The notes under the pieces were generated by a model, which saw nothing but the letters and a program-made list of their open reading frames with translations, ran no database searches and had not been told where the DNA came from. A DNA stretch of 64,000 nucleotides, taken from contig DAHUYF010000207.1 of NCBI GenBank assembly GCA_027315365.1, positions 1 to 64,000 of the forward strand. Reading direction: 5' to 3'. Made by a program: the position numbers and the translations under genes. How positions within the stretch are numbered: the stretch's first letter is position 1; each line of letters begins with the position of its first letter. Shown here in pieces: positions 1-14,034 of the stretch. This DNA is from Rhodospirillales bacterium. Lineage in GTDB: Bacteria; Pseudomonadota; Alphaproteobacteria; ATCC43930; CGMCC-115725.

Positions 1-4
1 AGGA

Positions 5-81
5 TGGTGGGCCCGGCAGGACTCGAACCTGCGACAACACCGTTATGAGCGGCGCGTTCTAACCAGCTGAACTACAGGCCC
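5..81 (-). tRNA. tRNA-Ile2 (anticodon CAU, lysidine type)
   Basis: A complete cloverleaf reads on the minus strand: 7-bp acceptor stem, D arm, 5-bp anticodon stem with loop CTCATAA (anticodon CAU), T arm with GGTTCGAGTCC, and an encoded CCA end. CAU could mean initiator Met, elongator Met or Ile2. The acceptor stem has C4-G69 and C5-G68, which are known determinants for the lysidine synthetase TilS, and position 1 pairs with 72, which excludes the initiator. I therefore favour Ile2, which reads AUA after C34 is changed to lysidine. It lies just downstream of rpoD on the same strand. Elongator tRNA-Met remains possible. Confidence 0.85.
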
Positions 82-127
82 TTGATCCGAGGACGAGGAC
101 GGAAGGCAGGATAGCGGAAATCCGCCC

Positions 128-2119
<1,992 letters not shown>

Positions 2120-2244
2120 CTCTGATCCCGCCCGTCAATGACGTCCCAAACGCGACGGCAGGACGCGGCGCGGTGCCCTGCCCGCCCGTCCCGCTCTGTC
2201 GGCAATACCTCCGCTGCGCCGCCTCCCGGCCGCCCGGCCGTCGC

Positions 2245-4074
2245 TCAACGGATGCCCCCTCCCGTTGCGCCGTCATCTTCCTTGTTCGTTTCAAGCGCCG
2301 TCTGCTTCAATCGCTGCAACCGTCCCCAGTTTTCGTCGCTGGCATCTTCGACGAAGTCCCGCGCGGCTTCCGCCATCTGTCGCGCCACATCAGGTTCTTG
2401 TAGCCGGTCCCGGGTATCGAGCCAACCCATCCGAACCGTCTCCGCATCCGCTTCCGGCCGCGCGAAGGCGGCGTGTTGCAATACCTGTGGCGACAGCACC
2501 CCCTGCACGACCCTGGCGTATCCGCTCTCAGTGAGGTGGAGCTTGAGCGTCGCAGCGTCAAGATCCGGATTTAGGGCGTGAAGTCTTAAGATTTCGTGGC
2601 AGAGCTTGTCAAGGCGGGGGTCCCCCAGCTGGAGTTCGGCAAGCTCCTCGGCCACTTCGTGCAGCAGGAACGAGTGATTGAGCAGTGCCGCCAGCAGCAC
2701 CTCTTGCCGGTGCCGGCGCAGCAGCCGCGGGTCGGCCGCGGGCGCCGCCTCGGCCAGGCCCGGACGCTCGCGCTGGCCGCCGGACTTGGCGCGGAAGCGG
2801 CCCAGCCGGCCGCCGGGGCGGCGCTTGAGGGCGAACAGCCGCTCGCGGAAGAAGCTGCGATAATGGTCCTGCACGGTGCGGTCGGCGATCGCCCGCACCC
2901 GGTTCTCCAGCCGCTGCTCGAGCGCGGCGCGGCGCTCCGGCGTGTCGCTCGGCTGCGCCGCCTCCATCTCCCACAGCACCTCGGCGAGCGGGCGGGCACG
3001 GGCCAGCACCTCGCTCATCGCGCCCTCGCCGTGATGGAGGACGAGCGTGTCGGGATCCTCCCCGGCCGGCAGCGTGGCGAAGCGCAGGCTCTGACCCGGC
3101 TTCAGCAGCGGCAGCGCCCGCTCCAGCGCCCGGCCGGCGGCGCGCTGCCCGGCGGCGTCGCCGTCGAAGCACAGCACCGGCTCCGGCGCCAGCCGCCACA
3201 GCTCCTCGATCTGCGTCTCGGTGAGGGCGGTGCCGAGCGGCGCCACGGCGCCGGCAAAACCGGCGCGGTGCAGCGCGATGACGTCCATATAGCCCTCGGT
3301 GACGATCGCCGAGGGCTGGCGCGCCGCCGCTGCGCGCGCCTGCGCCCAGCCATAGAGTACGCGGCCCTTCTGGAAGAGCGGCGTCTCCGGCGAATTGAGG
3401 TATTTCGGCTGGCCCTCATCCAGCACGCGACCGCCGAAGGCAATGACGCGCCCCTGCCGGTCGCCGATCGGAAAGATGATGCGGTTGCGGAAATAGTCGT
3501 AGCTTGCACCGCTGTCGGGCCGGCGCAGCAGCCCGGCCTCGATCAGCAGCGGCTCTGGGAAGGTCTTGGCGAGCGCCCGCTTCAGCCCCTCGCGCGCATC
3601 GGGAGCGAACCCCAGGCGGAAGCGGCGCAGCGTCGCGAGGTCGAGCCCGCGGTGGTCGAGATAGAGCCGCGCCTCGCGGCCTTGCGGCCCGTGCAGCGTC
3701 TCTTCGAAGAAGGCGCAGGCCGCCTCGATCGCGCCGCGGATCGTCGCCTGCCGCTCCGATGCGTCGCGCTCGTCCTGCGTCTGGCGCGGCATGTCGAGCC
3801 CGGCCTGCCGGGCGAGCTGCTCCACCGCTTCGGGGAAGGTCAGGTTTTCCTGCTGCATGGCAAAGCCGATGACGTCGCCATGCGCGCCGCAGCCGAAGCA
3901 GTGATAGAAGCCCTTGTCCTCGACGACGCTGAAGGACGGGGTCTTCTCCTTGTGGAAGGGGCAGAGGCCGATGAATTCGCGGCCGCGCTTCACCAGCGCC
4001 ACGCGGCGGCCGACGACGCCGGCGAGCGAGACCCGCGCGCGCAACTCGTCGAGGAACCCGGGCGGGAAGGCCAT
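2245..4074 (-). CDS. dnaG: DNA primase DnaG
   Basis: Synthesises RNA primers at the replication fork with DnaB helicase. The 609-aa protein begins with a CHC2 zinc domain (C38, H41, C59, C62), followed by the catalytic core. The core's TOPRIM fold shows the metal-binding acid E260 (EGYMD) and D304/D306 (CFDGDAAG). The C-terminal third, after a charged, proline-rich linker near 430-450, matches the helicase-interaction region. A GGAAG ribosome-binding site precedes the ATG by about 10 nt. It lies directly upstream of rpoD on the minus strand, so the two are probably cotranscribed as in the classical macromolecular synthesis operon, but rpsU is replaced here by other genes. Confidence 0.97.
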   Translation of the reverse strand: MAFPPGFLDELRARVSLAGVVGRRVALVKRGREFIGLCPFHKEKTPSFSVVEDKGFYHCFGCGAHGDVIGFAMQQENLTFPEAVEQLARQAGLDMPRQTQDERDASERQATIRGAIEAACAFFEETLHGPQGREARLYLDHRGLDLATLRRFRLGFAPDAREGLKRALAKTFPEPLLIEAGLLRRPDSGASYDYFRNRIIFPIGDRQGRVIAFGGRVLDEGQPKYLNSPETPLFQKGRVLYGWAQARAAAARQPSAIVTEGYMDVIALHRAGFAGAVAPLGTALTETQIEELWRLAPEPVLCFDGDAAGQRAAGRALERALPLLKPGQSLRFATLPAGEDPDTLVLHHGEGAMSEVLARARPLAEVLWEMEAAQPSDTPERRAALEQRLENRVRAIADRTVQDHYRSFFRERLFALKRRPGGRLGRFRAKSGGQRERPGLAEAAPAADPRLLRRHRQEVLLAALLNHSFLLHEVAEELAELQLGDPRLDKLCHEILRLHALNPDLDAATLKLHLTESGYARVVQGVLSPQVLQHAAFARPEADAETVRMGWLDTRDRLQEPDVARQMAEAARDFVEDASDENWGRLQRLKQTALETNKEDDGATGGGIR

Positions 4075-4178
4075 GAGCTCGCTGCTTCCAATTGTCTGCC
4101 GGCGGCCCTGGCAATGCCGGCGGTGCGCGAGTGTAGCGCACCGGGCGCGCCGCTGCGATAGCCGAACGTCGCCGCGCG

Positions 4179-4571
4179 TCAGCGCCGCGCCTGATCGGCC
4201 GCGAAGGCTTCGAGTCGAACCGTCGCCACCCCGTCCTGGCGCATGCCCAGCGCGACTGCCGCGGCGGCGGAAAGGTCGATGATGCGGCCCTTCACATAAG
4301 GACCGCGATCGTCGACCCGCACCTTCACCATCCGGCCGTTGCCGAGATTGGTCACGCGCAGCACCGTGTCGAAGGGCAGGCTGCGGTGGGCGGCGGTGAG
4401 GGCATGCTGATCGAAGCGCTCGCCGTCGGCGGTGAGCTTGCCCTGATGGAACGTGCCGTACCAGGAGGCGACGCCCTGCTCGGAGAAGAACGGCTTCGGC
4501 GCCGAGGATGGCGGCGTCGCACAGGCGGCGAGGCCGAGCAGCACCAGCAGGACGGGCGAATGGCGGCGCAT
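4179..4571 (-). CDS. rlpA: RlpA-family lipoprotein (DPBB domain)
   Basis: A 130-aa lipoprotein with an N-terminal signal ending in a lipobox (LGLAAC, lipidated Cys17), followed by one double-psi beta-barrel domain. The domain carries the family signatures GVASWYGTFHQGK near the start and VDDRGPYVKGRIIDLS in the middle. RlpA proteins cut or bind denuded peptidoglycan strands at the septum. This one lacks the C-terminal SPOR domain of longer relatives, so septal targeting by SPOR is not expected. An upstream in-frame TTG (4580) could add three residues, and neither start has a strong ribosome-binding site. It sits between yqeY and dnaG on the same strand. Confidence 0.88.
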   Translation of the reverse strand: MRRHSPVLLVLLGLAACATPPSSAPKPFFSEQGVASWYGTFHQGKLTADGERFDQHALTAAHRSLPFDTVLRVTNLGNGRMVKVRVDDRGPYVKGRIIDLSAAAAVALGMRQDGVATVRLEAFAADQARR

Positions 4572-4649
4572 GAGGTTCAACTTCGGATTAACGCCCGCGC
4601 CCGGCGCAGGTTCAACCGGCGGGCGACGGCGGCCGGCGATCTTGGGTGA

Positions 4650-5105
4650 TCAGCTCAGCAAGCGCTTCACTACCTGGCTCGCCTTGGCGGCGTCCATCTC
4701 GCCGGCATGGCGCTCTTTGAGCGCGGCCATGGTGCGGCCCATATCCTTCATGCCGTGCGCGCCGATGGCGGCGATCACCGCCTTGGCCGCCGCCTCGAGC
4801 TCGGCATCGCCCAACTGCGTTGGCAGGAAGCGTTCGATGATGGCGATCTCGCCGCGCTCCTTGTCGGCAAGCTCCGGCCGCTTGCCCTGCTCGTAGAGCA
4901 CGATCGAGTCGCGCCGCTGCTTGATCATGCCGAGCAGCATCTGCTGGATCTCGGCCTCGCCGATGCCCTCGGCCTTGCCCTTGCCGCGGGCGTCGATGTC
5001 CTGCTCCTTGAGCTTGGCGATGACCAGCCGCAGCGTGGAGACGCCGAGCTCGTCCCTGGCCTTCATCGCCTCTTTCAGGGATTCGGTGAATCTCTGCCGC
5101 AGCAT
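4650..5105 (-). CDS. yqeY: GatB/YqeY domain protein
   Basis: A 151-aa, mostly helical protein of the YqeY family, homologous to the tail domain of the GatB subunit of tRNA-dependent amidotransferase. Its role in bacteria is poorly defined, and tRNA binding is inferred from the relative. Recognisable stretches are the opening [35 protein letters not shown] and the C-terminal [16 protein letters not shown] region. The start at 5105 was chosen because GGAGGG lies 6-7 nt upstream and gives the standard family length; an open frame continues 21 codons further up. It is divergent from carA. In many proteobacteria this family sits beside dnaG and rpoD, as here. Confidence 0.93.
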   Translation of the reverse strand: MLRQRFTESLKEAMKARDELGVSTLRLVIAKLKEQDIDARGKGKAEGIGEAEIQQMLLGMIKQRRDSIVLYEQGKRPELADKERGEIAIIERFLPTQLGDAELEAAAKAVIAAIGAHGMKDMGRTMAALKERHAGEMDAAKASQVVKRLLS

Positions 5106-5177
5106 CGCGCCCTCCGCGCCTCGTTCCCGAGTCGAGCGGACGTTACTCGACGGCACCGCTCGTGGCAATTCCTTGTC

Positions 5178-5197
5178 GAATCCAAGTAATTGGATTC
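5178..5197. promoter_or_regulatory. 8-bp-arm palindrome in the yqeY/carA divergent region
   Basis: GAATCCAA (5178-5185), spacer GTAA, then TTGGATTC (5190-5197) form a perfect inverted repeat between two divergent genes. Each arm contains a GANTC site (GAATC, GATTC), the target of the cell-cycle methyltransferase CcrM in alphaproteobacteria. It lies about 30 bp upstream of the carA -35 candidate. It may be an operator or a methylation-sensitive control site; no regulator is identified. Confidence 0.5.
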
Positions 5198-5224
5198 ATG
5201 AGAATTTCGCGTCGACTTTGGCGC

Positions 5225-5253
5225 TTGACGCGCTTGCTGCCAGAAGCTATTTC
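5225..5253 (+). promoter_or_regulatory. Candidate sigma-70 promoter of carA
   Basis: TTGACG (5225-5230) is followed after 17 bp by TATTTC (5248-5253), or after 16 bp by CTATTT. This fits the alphaproteobacterial pattern of a strong -35 and a loose -10. It leaves a leader of about 65 nt before the chosen carA start. Confidence 0.45.
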
Positions 5254-5326
5254 ACCTCGGTTGTCCCTTCGCGGCCGTGGCGGCGCGGACGGTCCACCAC
5301 AAGCGAGCACGAGGTTTCGCGATCGC

Positions 5327-6505
5327 ATGACCGACGCGCCGATGTCGCACGCCTCTCCGCGCCCGCCGGGCGCCACGGCGGCGCTGGTCCTGGGCGACGG
5401 CAGCGTCTTCTGGGGCAAGGGTGTCGGCGCCGCCGGCACCGCCATCGGCGAGGTCTGCTTCAACACCAGCATGACCGGATATCAGGAGATTCTGACCGAT
5501 CCGTCCTATGCCGGGCAGATCATCACCTTCACCTTTCCGCATATCGGCAATGTCGGCGCCAATCCCGAGGATATCGAGACGCTGACGCCGGCGGCGCGCG
5601 GCCTGGTGCTGCGCGCCGACATCACGCTGCCGGCCAATTACCGCGCGGCGCAGCATTTCGACGCCTGGCTCAAATCGCACGCGCTGGTCGGGATCTCCGG
5701 CATCGATACGCGGCGGCTGACCCGGCGCATCCGCGACGGCGGCGCACCCAACGGCACGCTCTGCCACACGCCGGACGGCCGGATCGACGTCGCAGCGCTG
5801 CAGGCCGAGGCGCAGCGCTGGCCCGGGCTCGAAGGCATGGACCTCGCCAGGGAGGTCTCCTGCCGGCAGACCTATGGCTGGGACGAGACCGGCTGGGTCC
5901 GGGGCAAGGGCTACGGCCGGCTCGAGCGCCCGCGCTTCCACGTCGTCGCCGTCGATTACGGCGCCAAGCGCAACATCCTGCGCATGCTGGCGAGCCTGGG
6001 CTGCCGCGTCACGGTGGTGCCGGCGACGGCGAGCAGCGAGGATATCCTGCGCCACCGCCCGAACGGCGTCTTCCTGTCGAACGGGCCGGGCGATCCGGCC
6101 GCGACGGGCGCCTATGCGGTGCCGGCGATCCGCGACCTGCTGGCGACCGACCTGCCACTCTTCGGCATCTGCCTCGGGCATCAATTGCTGGCGCTGGCGC
6201 TCGGCGGCAAGACGCGCAAGATGGCGATCGGCCATCGCGGCGCCAATCATCCGGTCAAGGACCTGGCCACCGGCAAGGTCGAGATCACCAGCCAGAATCA
6301 CGGCTTCTGCGTGCTGCCCGAGAGCCTGCCGGCGAGCGTCGAGGTGACGCATGTCTCGCTGTTCGACGGCAGCAACGAGGGGCTGAAGCTCAGCAACCGG
6401 CCGGTCTTCTCGGTGCAATACCACCCCGAAGCCAGCCCCGGCCCGCAGGACAGCCACTATCTCTTCGAGCGCTTCGTCGCGCTGATGGAGCGACATGGCC
6501 AGTAG
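5327..6505 (+). CDS. carA: Carbamoyl-phosphate synthase small subunit CarA
   Basis: The glutaminase subunit supplies ammonia through a tunnel to CarB for carbamoyl phosphate, which feeds pyrimidine and arginine synthesis. The 392-aa product has the CarA-specific N-terminal domain ([31 protein letters not shown]) and a class I amidotransferase domain with nucleophile C282 in FGICLGHQ and the His/Glu pair in [13 protein letters not shown]. The start at 5327 follows a GAGGT sequence, but ATG 5342 is also possible. The frame stays open upstream to 5162, but that extension is arginine-rich and unlike CarA. It is followed by carB after 68 bp containing a stable hairpin. Confidence 0.97.
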   Translation: MTDAPMSHASPRPPGATAALVLGDGSVFWGKGVGAAGTAIGEVCFNTSMTGYQEILTDPSYAGQIITFTFPHIGNVGANPEDIETLTPAARGLVLRADITLPANYRAAQHFDAWLKSHALVGISGIDTRRLTRRIRDGGAPNGTLCHTPDGRIDVAALQAEAQRWPGLEGMDLAREVSCRQTYGWDETGWVRGKGYGRLERPRFHVVAVDYGAKRNILRMLASLGCRVTVVPATASSEDILRHRPNGVFLSNGPGDPAATGAYAVPAIRDLLATDLPLFGICLGHQLLALALGGKTRKMAIGHRGANHPVKDLATGKVEITSQNHGFCVLPESLPASVEVTHVSLFDGSNEGLKLSNRPVFSVQYHPEASPGPQDSHYLFERFVALMERHGQ

Positions 6506-6520
6506 GTCGAAACACAGTCG

Positions 6521-6545
6521 CCCCTCCCCCCTCGAGGGGGAGGGG
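6521..6545. repeat. Intergenic hairpin between carA and carB
   Basis: A C-rich arm (6521-6530) pairs over 10 bp with a G-rich arm (6536-6545) around the loop CTCGA. There is no T-run, so it is not a classical terminator. It resembles the C-run/G-run palindromes dispersed in alphaproteobacterial genomes, such as the larger one at 63047-63123. It could stabilise the carA message or lower carB expression relative to carA. Confidence 0.6.
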
Positions 6546-6573
6546 GACCACGGTTATCGCGGCGGCGCGTTCC

Positions 6574-9822
<3,249 letters not shown>

Positions 9823-9907
9823 CCGCCCGGCGCCGGGCACGTCCGGGAGTGGATATCGTTGTCATCCTAGAATGACTCTAAGTCCTCGGGGGTTGAAGCT
9901 TCTTTCC

Positions 9908-10381
9908 ATGGCGAAGATTCCGATGACCGCGGCCGGCTTCGAACGGCTGCAGGAAGAGTTGAAGCGGCTCAAATCGGTGGACCGGCCGGCGATCATCCGT
10001 GCCATTGCCGAGGCGCGCGACCATGGCGACCTGTCCGAGAACGCGGAATACCATTCCGCCCGCGAGCGCCAGAGCTTCATCGAAGGCCGCGTCCTCGAAC
10101 TCGAGGACAAGATCGCCCGCGCCGAGGTGATCGACGTCTCCAAGCTGTCGGGCAAGGCGGTCAAGTTCGGCGCCACCGTCACGCTCGAGGACGAGGAGAC
10201 GGAAGAGAAGGTGGTCTATCAGATCGTCGGCGAAGACGAGGCCGACATCGCCCAGCGCCGCCTGTCGGTGACCTCGCCGCTGGCGCGCGCGCTGATCGGC
10301 AAGACCATCGGCGAGAGCGTCGAGGTGTCGACCCCGCGCGGCGCGCGCTCCTATGAGGTGGTGAAGGTCGCGTTCCGCTGA
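9908..10381 (+). CDS. greA: Transcription elongation factor GreA
   Basis: Stimulates transcript cleavage by backtracked RNA polymerase. The 157-aa product has an N-terminal antiparallel coiled coil with the acidic tip ([18 protein letters not shown], about residues 38-55) and a C-terminal FKBP-like globular domain ending EVVKVAFR. The length equals that of typical GreA. ATG 9908 yields the standard MAKIPMT opening, although the frame extends further upstream. It lies 85 bp downstream of carB, a linkage seen in many alphaproteobacteria. Its 3' end overlaps the convergent HAD gene by 31 bp. Confidence 0.97.
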   Translation: MAKIPMTAAGFERLQEELKRLKSVDRPAIIRAIAEARDHGDLSENAEYHSARERQSFIEGRVLELEDKIARAEVIDVSKLSGKAVKFGATVTLEDEETEEKVVYQIVGEDEADIAQRRLSVTSPLARALIGKTIGESVEVSTPRGARSYEVVKVAFR

Positions 10382-11049
10382 GCGATGAGCGCCGGCAACG
10401 CGCGCATCTCCGAGAAGACCAGGTCGGCACCGGCAGCGGCGAGATCATCGGCGTGGCGGGGGCGGCAATGGCTGCCGCCGGTGAAGCCCAGCGCGGTCAT
10501 CCCCGCCGCCTTCGCCGCGACGACCCCCGGCGCGCTGTCCTCGATGACGAGCGCACGCCCCGGCGCCGCCCCCATGCGCTCGGCCGCGTAGAGAAAGATG
10601 TCCGGCGCCGGCTTGCCGCGCGCCACCATCGCGGTGCTGAACACCGCGCCGCCGAACCAGTGCGCGAGGCGCGTCCAGTCGAGCTTCTTGGCCAGCATGG
10701 CGGGCGTGCTGCTGGAGGCGACGCATTTGCGCTGCGCCAGCAGCGGCAGGACAGCGTCGAGCCCGGGCATCGGCTTCAGCTCGCGGGCAAAGCGCGCGGC
10801 GGCGAGCCGGTTCATGTCGTCATCGAAGCTCGCCGGGAGCGCCGCACCGCGCTCGCGCTCGAGCGCGGCGTACATGTCCTTGTTGCTCATGCCGACAAAG
10901 CGCTCGCCGATGGTCTCGGCCGACAGCGCGGGGCCGATCGCGGCCAGTGCCTCGGCGACGGCTTCGCGAGCGATGACCTCGCTGTCGACCAGCACGCCGT
11001 CGCAATCGAAGATCAGGAGGTCGATGGCGGCGCGGCTAATCCTTGGCAT
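10351..11049 (-). CDS. HAD-superfamily phosphatase, beta-phosphoglucomutase/GPH-like
   Basis: A 232-aa haloacid-dehalogenase hydrolase, probably acting on a small phosphorylated metabolite. Motif I is [11 protein letters not shown] near the N terminus (two catalytic Asp), motif II is SSSTP, and motifs III/IV are [15 protein letters not shown] and [17 protein letters not shown]. The helical cap after motif I ([13 protein letters not shown]) places it in the subfamily that includes beta-phosphoglucomutase and phosphoglycolate phosphatase. The substrate cannot be told from sequence. The ATG at 11049 overlaps the Lrp gene end by 14 bp, suggesting cotranscription. The C terminus overlaps greA convergently. 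Confidence 0.85.
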   Translation of the reverse strand: MPRISRAAIDLLIFDCDGVLVDSEVIAREAVAEALAAIGPALSAETIGERFVGMSNKDMYAALERERGAALPASFDDDMNRLAAARFARELKPMPGLDAVLPLLAQRKCVASSSTPAMLAKKLDWTRLAHWFGGAVFSTAMVARGKPAPDIFLYAAERMGAAPGRALVIEDSAPGVVAAKAAGMTALGFTGGSHCRPRHADDLAAAGADLVFSEMRALPALIAQRNATFTTS

Positions 11050-11521
11050 CGATATCGATGGGCACGCCCGGATCGTATTTCGAGGCGCGGATAGCGAGCG
11101 CCGAGCGGACATGCGCGACATTGGGCGCGGCGGTGAGCCTGGTGGTGAGAAACCGCTGATAGCTGTCCCAGTCGGTGGCGACGATCTTGAGCAGGAAATC
11201 GGTCTCGCCGGCGAGCATATGCGCCTCGCGCACCTCGGGCCAGGTGAACGCCAGCGCCTCGAACGCCTTCAGATCGGGCTCCGCCTGGCTCGACAGACCG
11301 ACCTGGGCGAAGACGGTGACGCCATAGCCAAGCGCCTCGGGATTGACCTCGGCATGGTAGCCGCGGATGAAGCCCGCCTCTTCGAGGGCGCGCACGCGAC
11401 GCAGGCAGGGCGGCGCCGAGATGCCGGCGCGCTTGGCCAGCTCCACGTTGGTCATGCGGCCATCCGCCTGCAAGTCGCGCAGGATTCGTCGATCGATCTT
11501 GTCGAGTTTGATGCGGCGCAT
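11036..11521 (-). CDS. Lrp/AsnC-family transcriptional regulator
   Basis: A 161-aa DNA-binding regulator of the feast/famine family, usually controlling amino-acid metabolism in response to an amino acid. The N-terminal helix-turn-helix reads LDKIDRRILRDLQADGRMTN with the recognition part RAGISAPPCLRRVRALEEAG. The C-terminal RAM/AsnC ligand domain contains VREAHMLAGETDFLLKIVATD. ATG 11521 gives the standard MRRIKLDKIDRRIL opening. It precedes the HAD gene on the same strand with a small overlap. The partly AT-rich region upstream (11600-11640) probably holds its promoter. Confidence 0.93.
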   Translation of the reverse strand: MRRIKLDKIDRRILRDLQADGRMTNVELAKRAGISAPPCLRRVRALEEAGFIRGYHAEVNPEALGYGVTVFAQVGLSSQAEPDLKAFEALAFTWPEVREAHMLAGETDFLLKIVATDWDSYQRFLTTRLTAAPNVAHVRSALAIRASKYDPGVPIDIDAKD

Positions 11522-11711
11522 CCAACAATCTCTGAAGCAGGGCTGTGCTGCCAGACCCACCCCGGTAGGAGAGTGGCCGGCCGGCCGTCGCGGCGCGGCC
11601 ATCGTATTAACAAGGTAATATTATTGCAAGCCGGCCGGGCAATCGCCGGCGGCAATGCTTGCAACCCCGGCGGCGCAGGGCTAACACCGCCGGAGATCGG
11701 AAGAGGCGGGA

Positions 11712-12683
11712 ATGGTGGCGGCAGCCGGCGTCTGGGTGGTGCATGACGGCAAGATCGGCATGGCCAACCAGGTAATCGGGCTGGCCGAGGCGCTGGGCCT
11801 GCCGTTCTGCGAGAAGCGCCTGGTCATCCGCGCGCCGTGGCGGCATCTGACGCCGATGCTGTGGCTGCAGCCGCTGCTGGCGCTCGACCCCGCCGGCGAC
11901 CGCCTCACGCCCCCCTGGCCCGCGGTGCTCATCGCCTGCGGCCGGCTCGCCACTGCCCCGGCGCTCGCCGCCAAGCGCGCCAGCGGCGGCCGCATCTTCT
12001 GGGTGCAGGTGCAGGACCCGCGCTTCGCGCGGCGCGACATCGACCTGATGGTCGTGCCGGAGCATGATCCGGCCCGCGGCGCGAACGTGCTGCGCACGCT
12101 GGGCGCCGTCCACCGCGTGACGCCGGCGCTCCTCGCCGAGGGCGCCCGCCGCTTCGCGCCACAGATCGCCCATCTGCCGCGACCGCTGCTGGCGGTGCTG
12201 CTCGGCGGCGACAACCGCGTCTACCGCCTCGCCGGGGCGCGCTTCGCCGCGTTTGCCGACCAGCTCGCCGCGCTCGCCCGCGCCGGCTACGGCATCGCCG
12301 TCACGCCGTCGCGCCGCACCGGCGCGGAGAATGTGGCGCTGCTGCGCGCGCGACTCGCCGGGCTGCCCGCCTTCATCTGGGACGGCAGCGGCGACAACCC
12401 GTATTTCGGCCTGCTCGGCCTTGCCGACGCGGTGCTGGCGACCGCCGATTCGGTGTCGATGGTGAGCGAAGCGGCGGCCACCGGCAAGCCGGTGCACGTC
12501 GTCGATCTCGAGGGCGGCTCGGAGAAGTTCGCGCGCTTCCACGGCGCGATGCGCGCCGCCGGCATCACCCGGCCGTTCGCCGGCGCGATCGAGAGCTGGC
12601 GCTATACGCCGCCCGACGACACCGCGCGCGCCGCCGCCGAGATCCATCGCCGCCTGGCGCTGCGCCTCGCCGAGGTCGCTTGA
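11712..12683 (+). CDS. ELM1/GtrOC1-family protein (DUF1022)
   Basis: A 323-aa protein resembling the ELM1 family, named after a plant mitochondrial fission factor and widespread in alphaproteobacteria. Recognisable features are the opening VWVVHDGKIGMANQVIGLAE, LIACGRLATAPAL, FWVQVQDPRFARRDIDLMVVPEHD, LLGGDN, TPSRRTG and TADSVSMVSEAAATGKPVHV. The two-lobed, nucleotide-sugar-transferase-like layout suggests a GT-B-like fold, and a role in glycan or lipid transfer is inferred, not shown. It is followed by the PAP2 gene after a single base, so the two are probably translated as a unit. The bacterial function is unknown. Confidence 0.8.
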   Translation: MVAAAGVWVVHDGKIGMANQVIGLAEALGLPFCEKRLVIRAPWRHLTPMLWLQPLLALDPAGDRLTPPWPAVLIACGRLATAPALAAKRASGGRIFWVQVQDPRFARRDIDLMVVPEHDPARGANVLRTLGAVHRVTPALLAEGARRFAPQIAHLPRPLLAVLLGGDNRVYRLAGARFAAFADQLAALARAGYGIAVTPSRRTGAENVALLRARLAGLPAFIWDGSGDNPYFGLLGLADAVLATADSVSMVSEAAATGKPVHVVDLEGGSEKFARFHGAMRAAGITRPFAGAIESWRYTPPDDTARAAAEIHRRLALRLAEVA

Positions 12684-12684
12684 G

Positions 12685-14034
12685 ATGCGCCGGGCCGTCG
12701 CCGCCTATGTCGCGGCGCTGGTGCTGACAGCGGCGTTCTTCCTGCTGTTTCCCGGCGTCGATCTCTGGGCGAGCGGCCTGTTCTACCGCGCCGGTGGCGG
12801 CTTCTTCCTGGCGCAATGGGGACCGGTGCGCGCAGTCTATCTCGGCGTGCCCTATCTCACCGACGCGATCGTGGTCGGCGTCGTAGCGCTCTACCTCGCC
12901 TCGCTGCTGCGCGGGCGGCCGGTGGCGCGCATCGACGGCCGCACCGCCGCCTTTCTGCTGCTGGCGTTGGCGCTGGGCCCGGGCCTGCTGGTCAACACCG
13001 TGCTCAAGGACCATTGGGGCCGCGCCCGGCCGAGCCAGGTGACGGCGTTTGGCGGCGCCAAGCCCTTCACTCCGGCGCCGCTGCCGGCGGCGAACTGCCA
13101 GCGCAACTGCTCGTTTCCGGCGGGCCATCCGGCGATCGGGTTCTATCTCATCTCCTTCGCCTTTCTCGTCCGCGACCGGCGGCGCCGGCGCGCGGCCGAG
13201 GGCGCCGCGGTCGCCATCGGCGCGGCCTTCGGCCTGGCGCGCCTGGCGCAGGGCGGGCATTTCCTGTCCGACGTGATCTTCTCCGGCCTGCTCGTCTGCG
13301 GCGTGAGCTGGCTGCTGCACGGCGCCCTCCTGGGAAACGACCGGCTGGTCCGCCGCATGGGCGCGATCGGGCCGCCGCGCCGGCTGGCGCTGCCGGCGCT
13401 GGCGCTGCTGCTGGCGGTACTGCTGTCGATCGCCTTCGTCGACCGGCCGGTCGCCCGGTTCTTCCACGCCAGCGATCCGACGCTGCGCGATGTCTTCCAG
13501 TTCATCACGCAGTTCGGCCTCAGCAAGGGCTATCTCGTCGCCAGCGCCCTGCTCTTCGCCGCGTTCCGCGTCGCCGCCCTCGGCGCGCGCGACCAGCGGC
13601 TCGCGGCAGGCCTCGCGCTCTGGGCGCGGCGCGCGCTCTTCCTGTTCGTCGCGATCGCCGGCGCCGGCCTGGTCACCGACGTCGTCAAGCTGATCTTCGG
13701 CCGCGCCCGGCCGAAGCTGCTGTTCGCCGACGGCTTCTACGGCTTCACCTGGGGCGCGGCGCGGGCCGAGTACTGGTCGTTCCCGTCGGGCCATGCCACG
13801 ACGGCGGCGGCGATGGCGGTCGCGCTCTATCTGCTCTGGCCGCGCGGCCTGGCGATCTATCTCGTCGCGGCGCTGCTGGTGGCGGCAAGCCGCATCATCA
13901 TCACCGCGCACTATCTCAGCGACGTGCTGATGGGCGCGGCGGTCGGCGGCGTCACGGCCTGGGCGACCTGGCACGGCTTCGCCCGCGCCGGATGGAGCCT
14001 CTCCCGCTCCGCCCCTCAGCCGCCCGATCGGTAG
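12685..14034 (+). CDS. Tandem PAP2-family membrane phosphatase
   Basis: A 449-aa polytopic membrane protein with two complete PAP2 (lipid phosphatase) units. Unit 1 has K108-x6-R115-P116, SFPAGH (His148) and R186-x5-H192-x3-D196. Unit 2 has K335-x6-R342-P343, SFPSGH (His370) and SR403-x5-H409-x3-D413. Typical PAP2 proteins carry one set in about 200-250 aa, so this looks like an internal duplication or fusion with both sites intact. Likely substrates are lipid phosphates such as undecaprenyl pyrophosphate or lipid A phosphate, on the periplasmic face. It runs with the ELM1 gene and converges with an ArnT-type transferase, overlapping its end by 19 bp. Confidence 0.88.
   Translation: MRRAVAAYVAALVLTAAFFLLFPGVDLWASGLFYRAGGGFFLAQWGPVRAVYLGVPYLTDAIVVGVVALYLASLLRGRPVARIDGRTAAFLLLALALGPGLLVNTVLKDHWGRARPSQVTAFGGAKPFTPAPLPAANCQRNCSFPAGHPAIGFYLISFAFLVRDRRRRRAAEGAAVAIGAAFGLARLAQGGHFLSDVIFSGLLVCGVSWLLHGALLGNDRLVRRMGAIGPPRRLALPALALLLAVLLSIAFVDRPVARFFHASDPTLRDVFQFITQFGLSKGYLVASALLFAAFRVAALGARDQRLAAGLALWARRALFLFVAIAGAGLVTDVVKLIFGRARPKLLFADGFYGFTWGAARAEYWSFPSGHATTAAAMAVALYLLWPRGLAIYLVAALLVAASRIIITAHYLSDVLMGAAVGGVTAWATWHGFARAGWSLSRSAPQPPDR

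Noticed and set aside
4921-6573. An open frame continuing upstream of carB through all of carA, suggesting a giant fusion protein
   Set aside because: The upstream part is Arg/Pro/Ala-rich, lies in another frame of the well-supported carA, and has no ribosome-binding site. It is a product of high G+C content. The CarB family N terminus fits ATG 6574 exactly.
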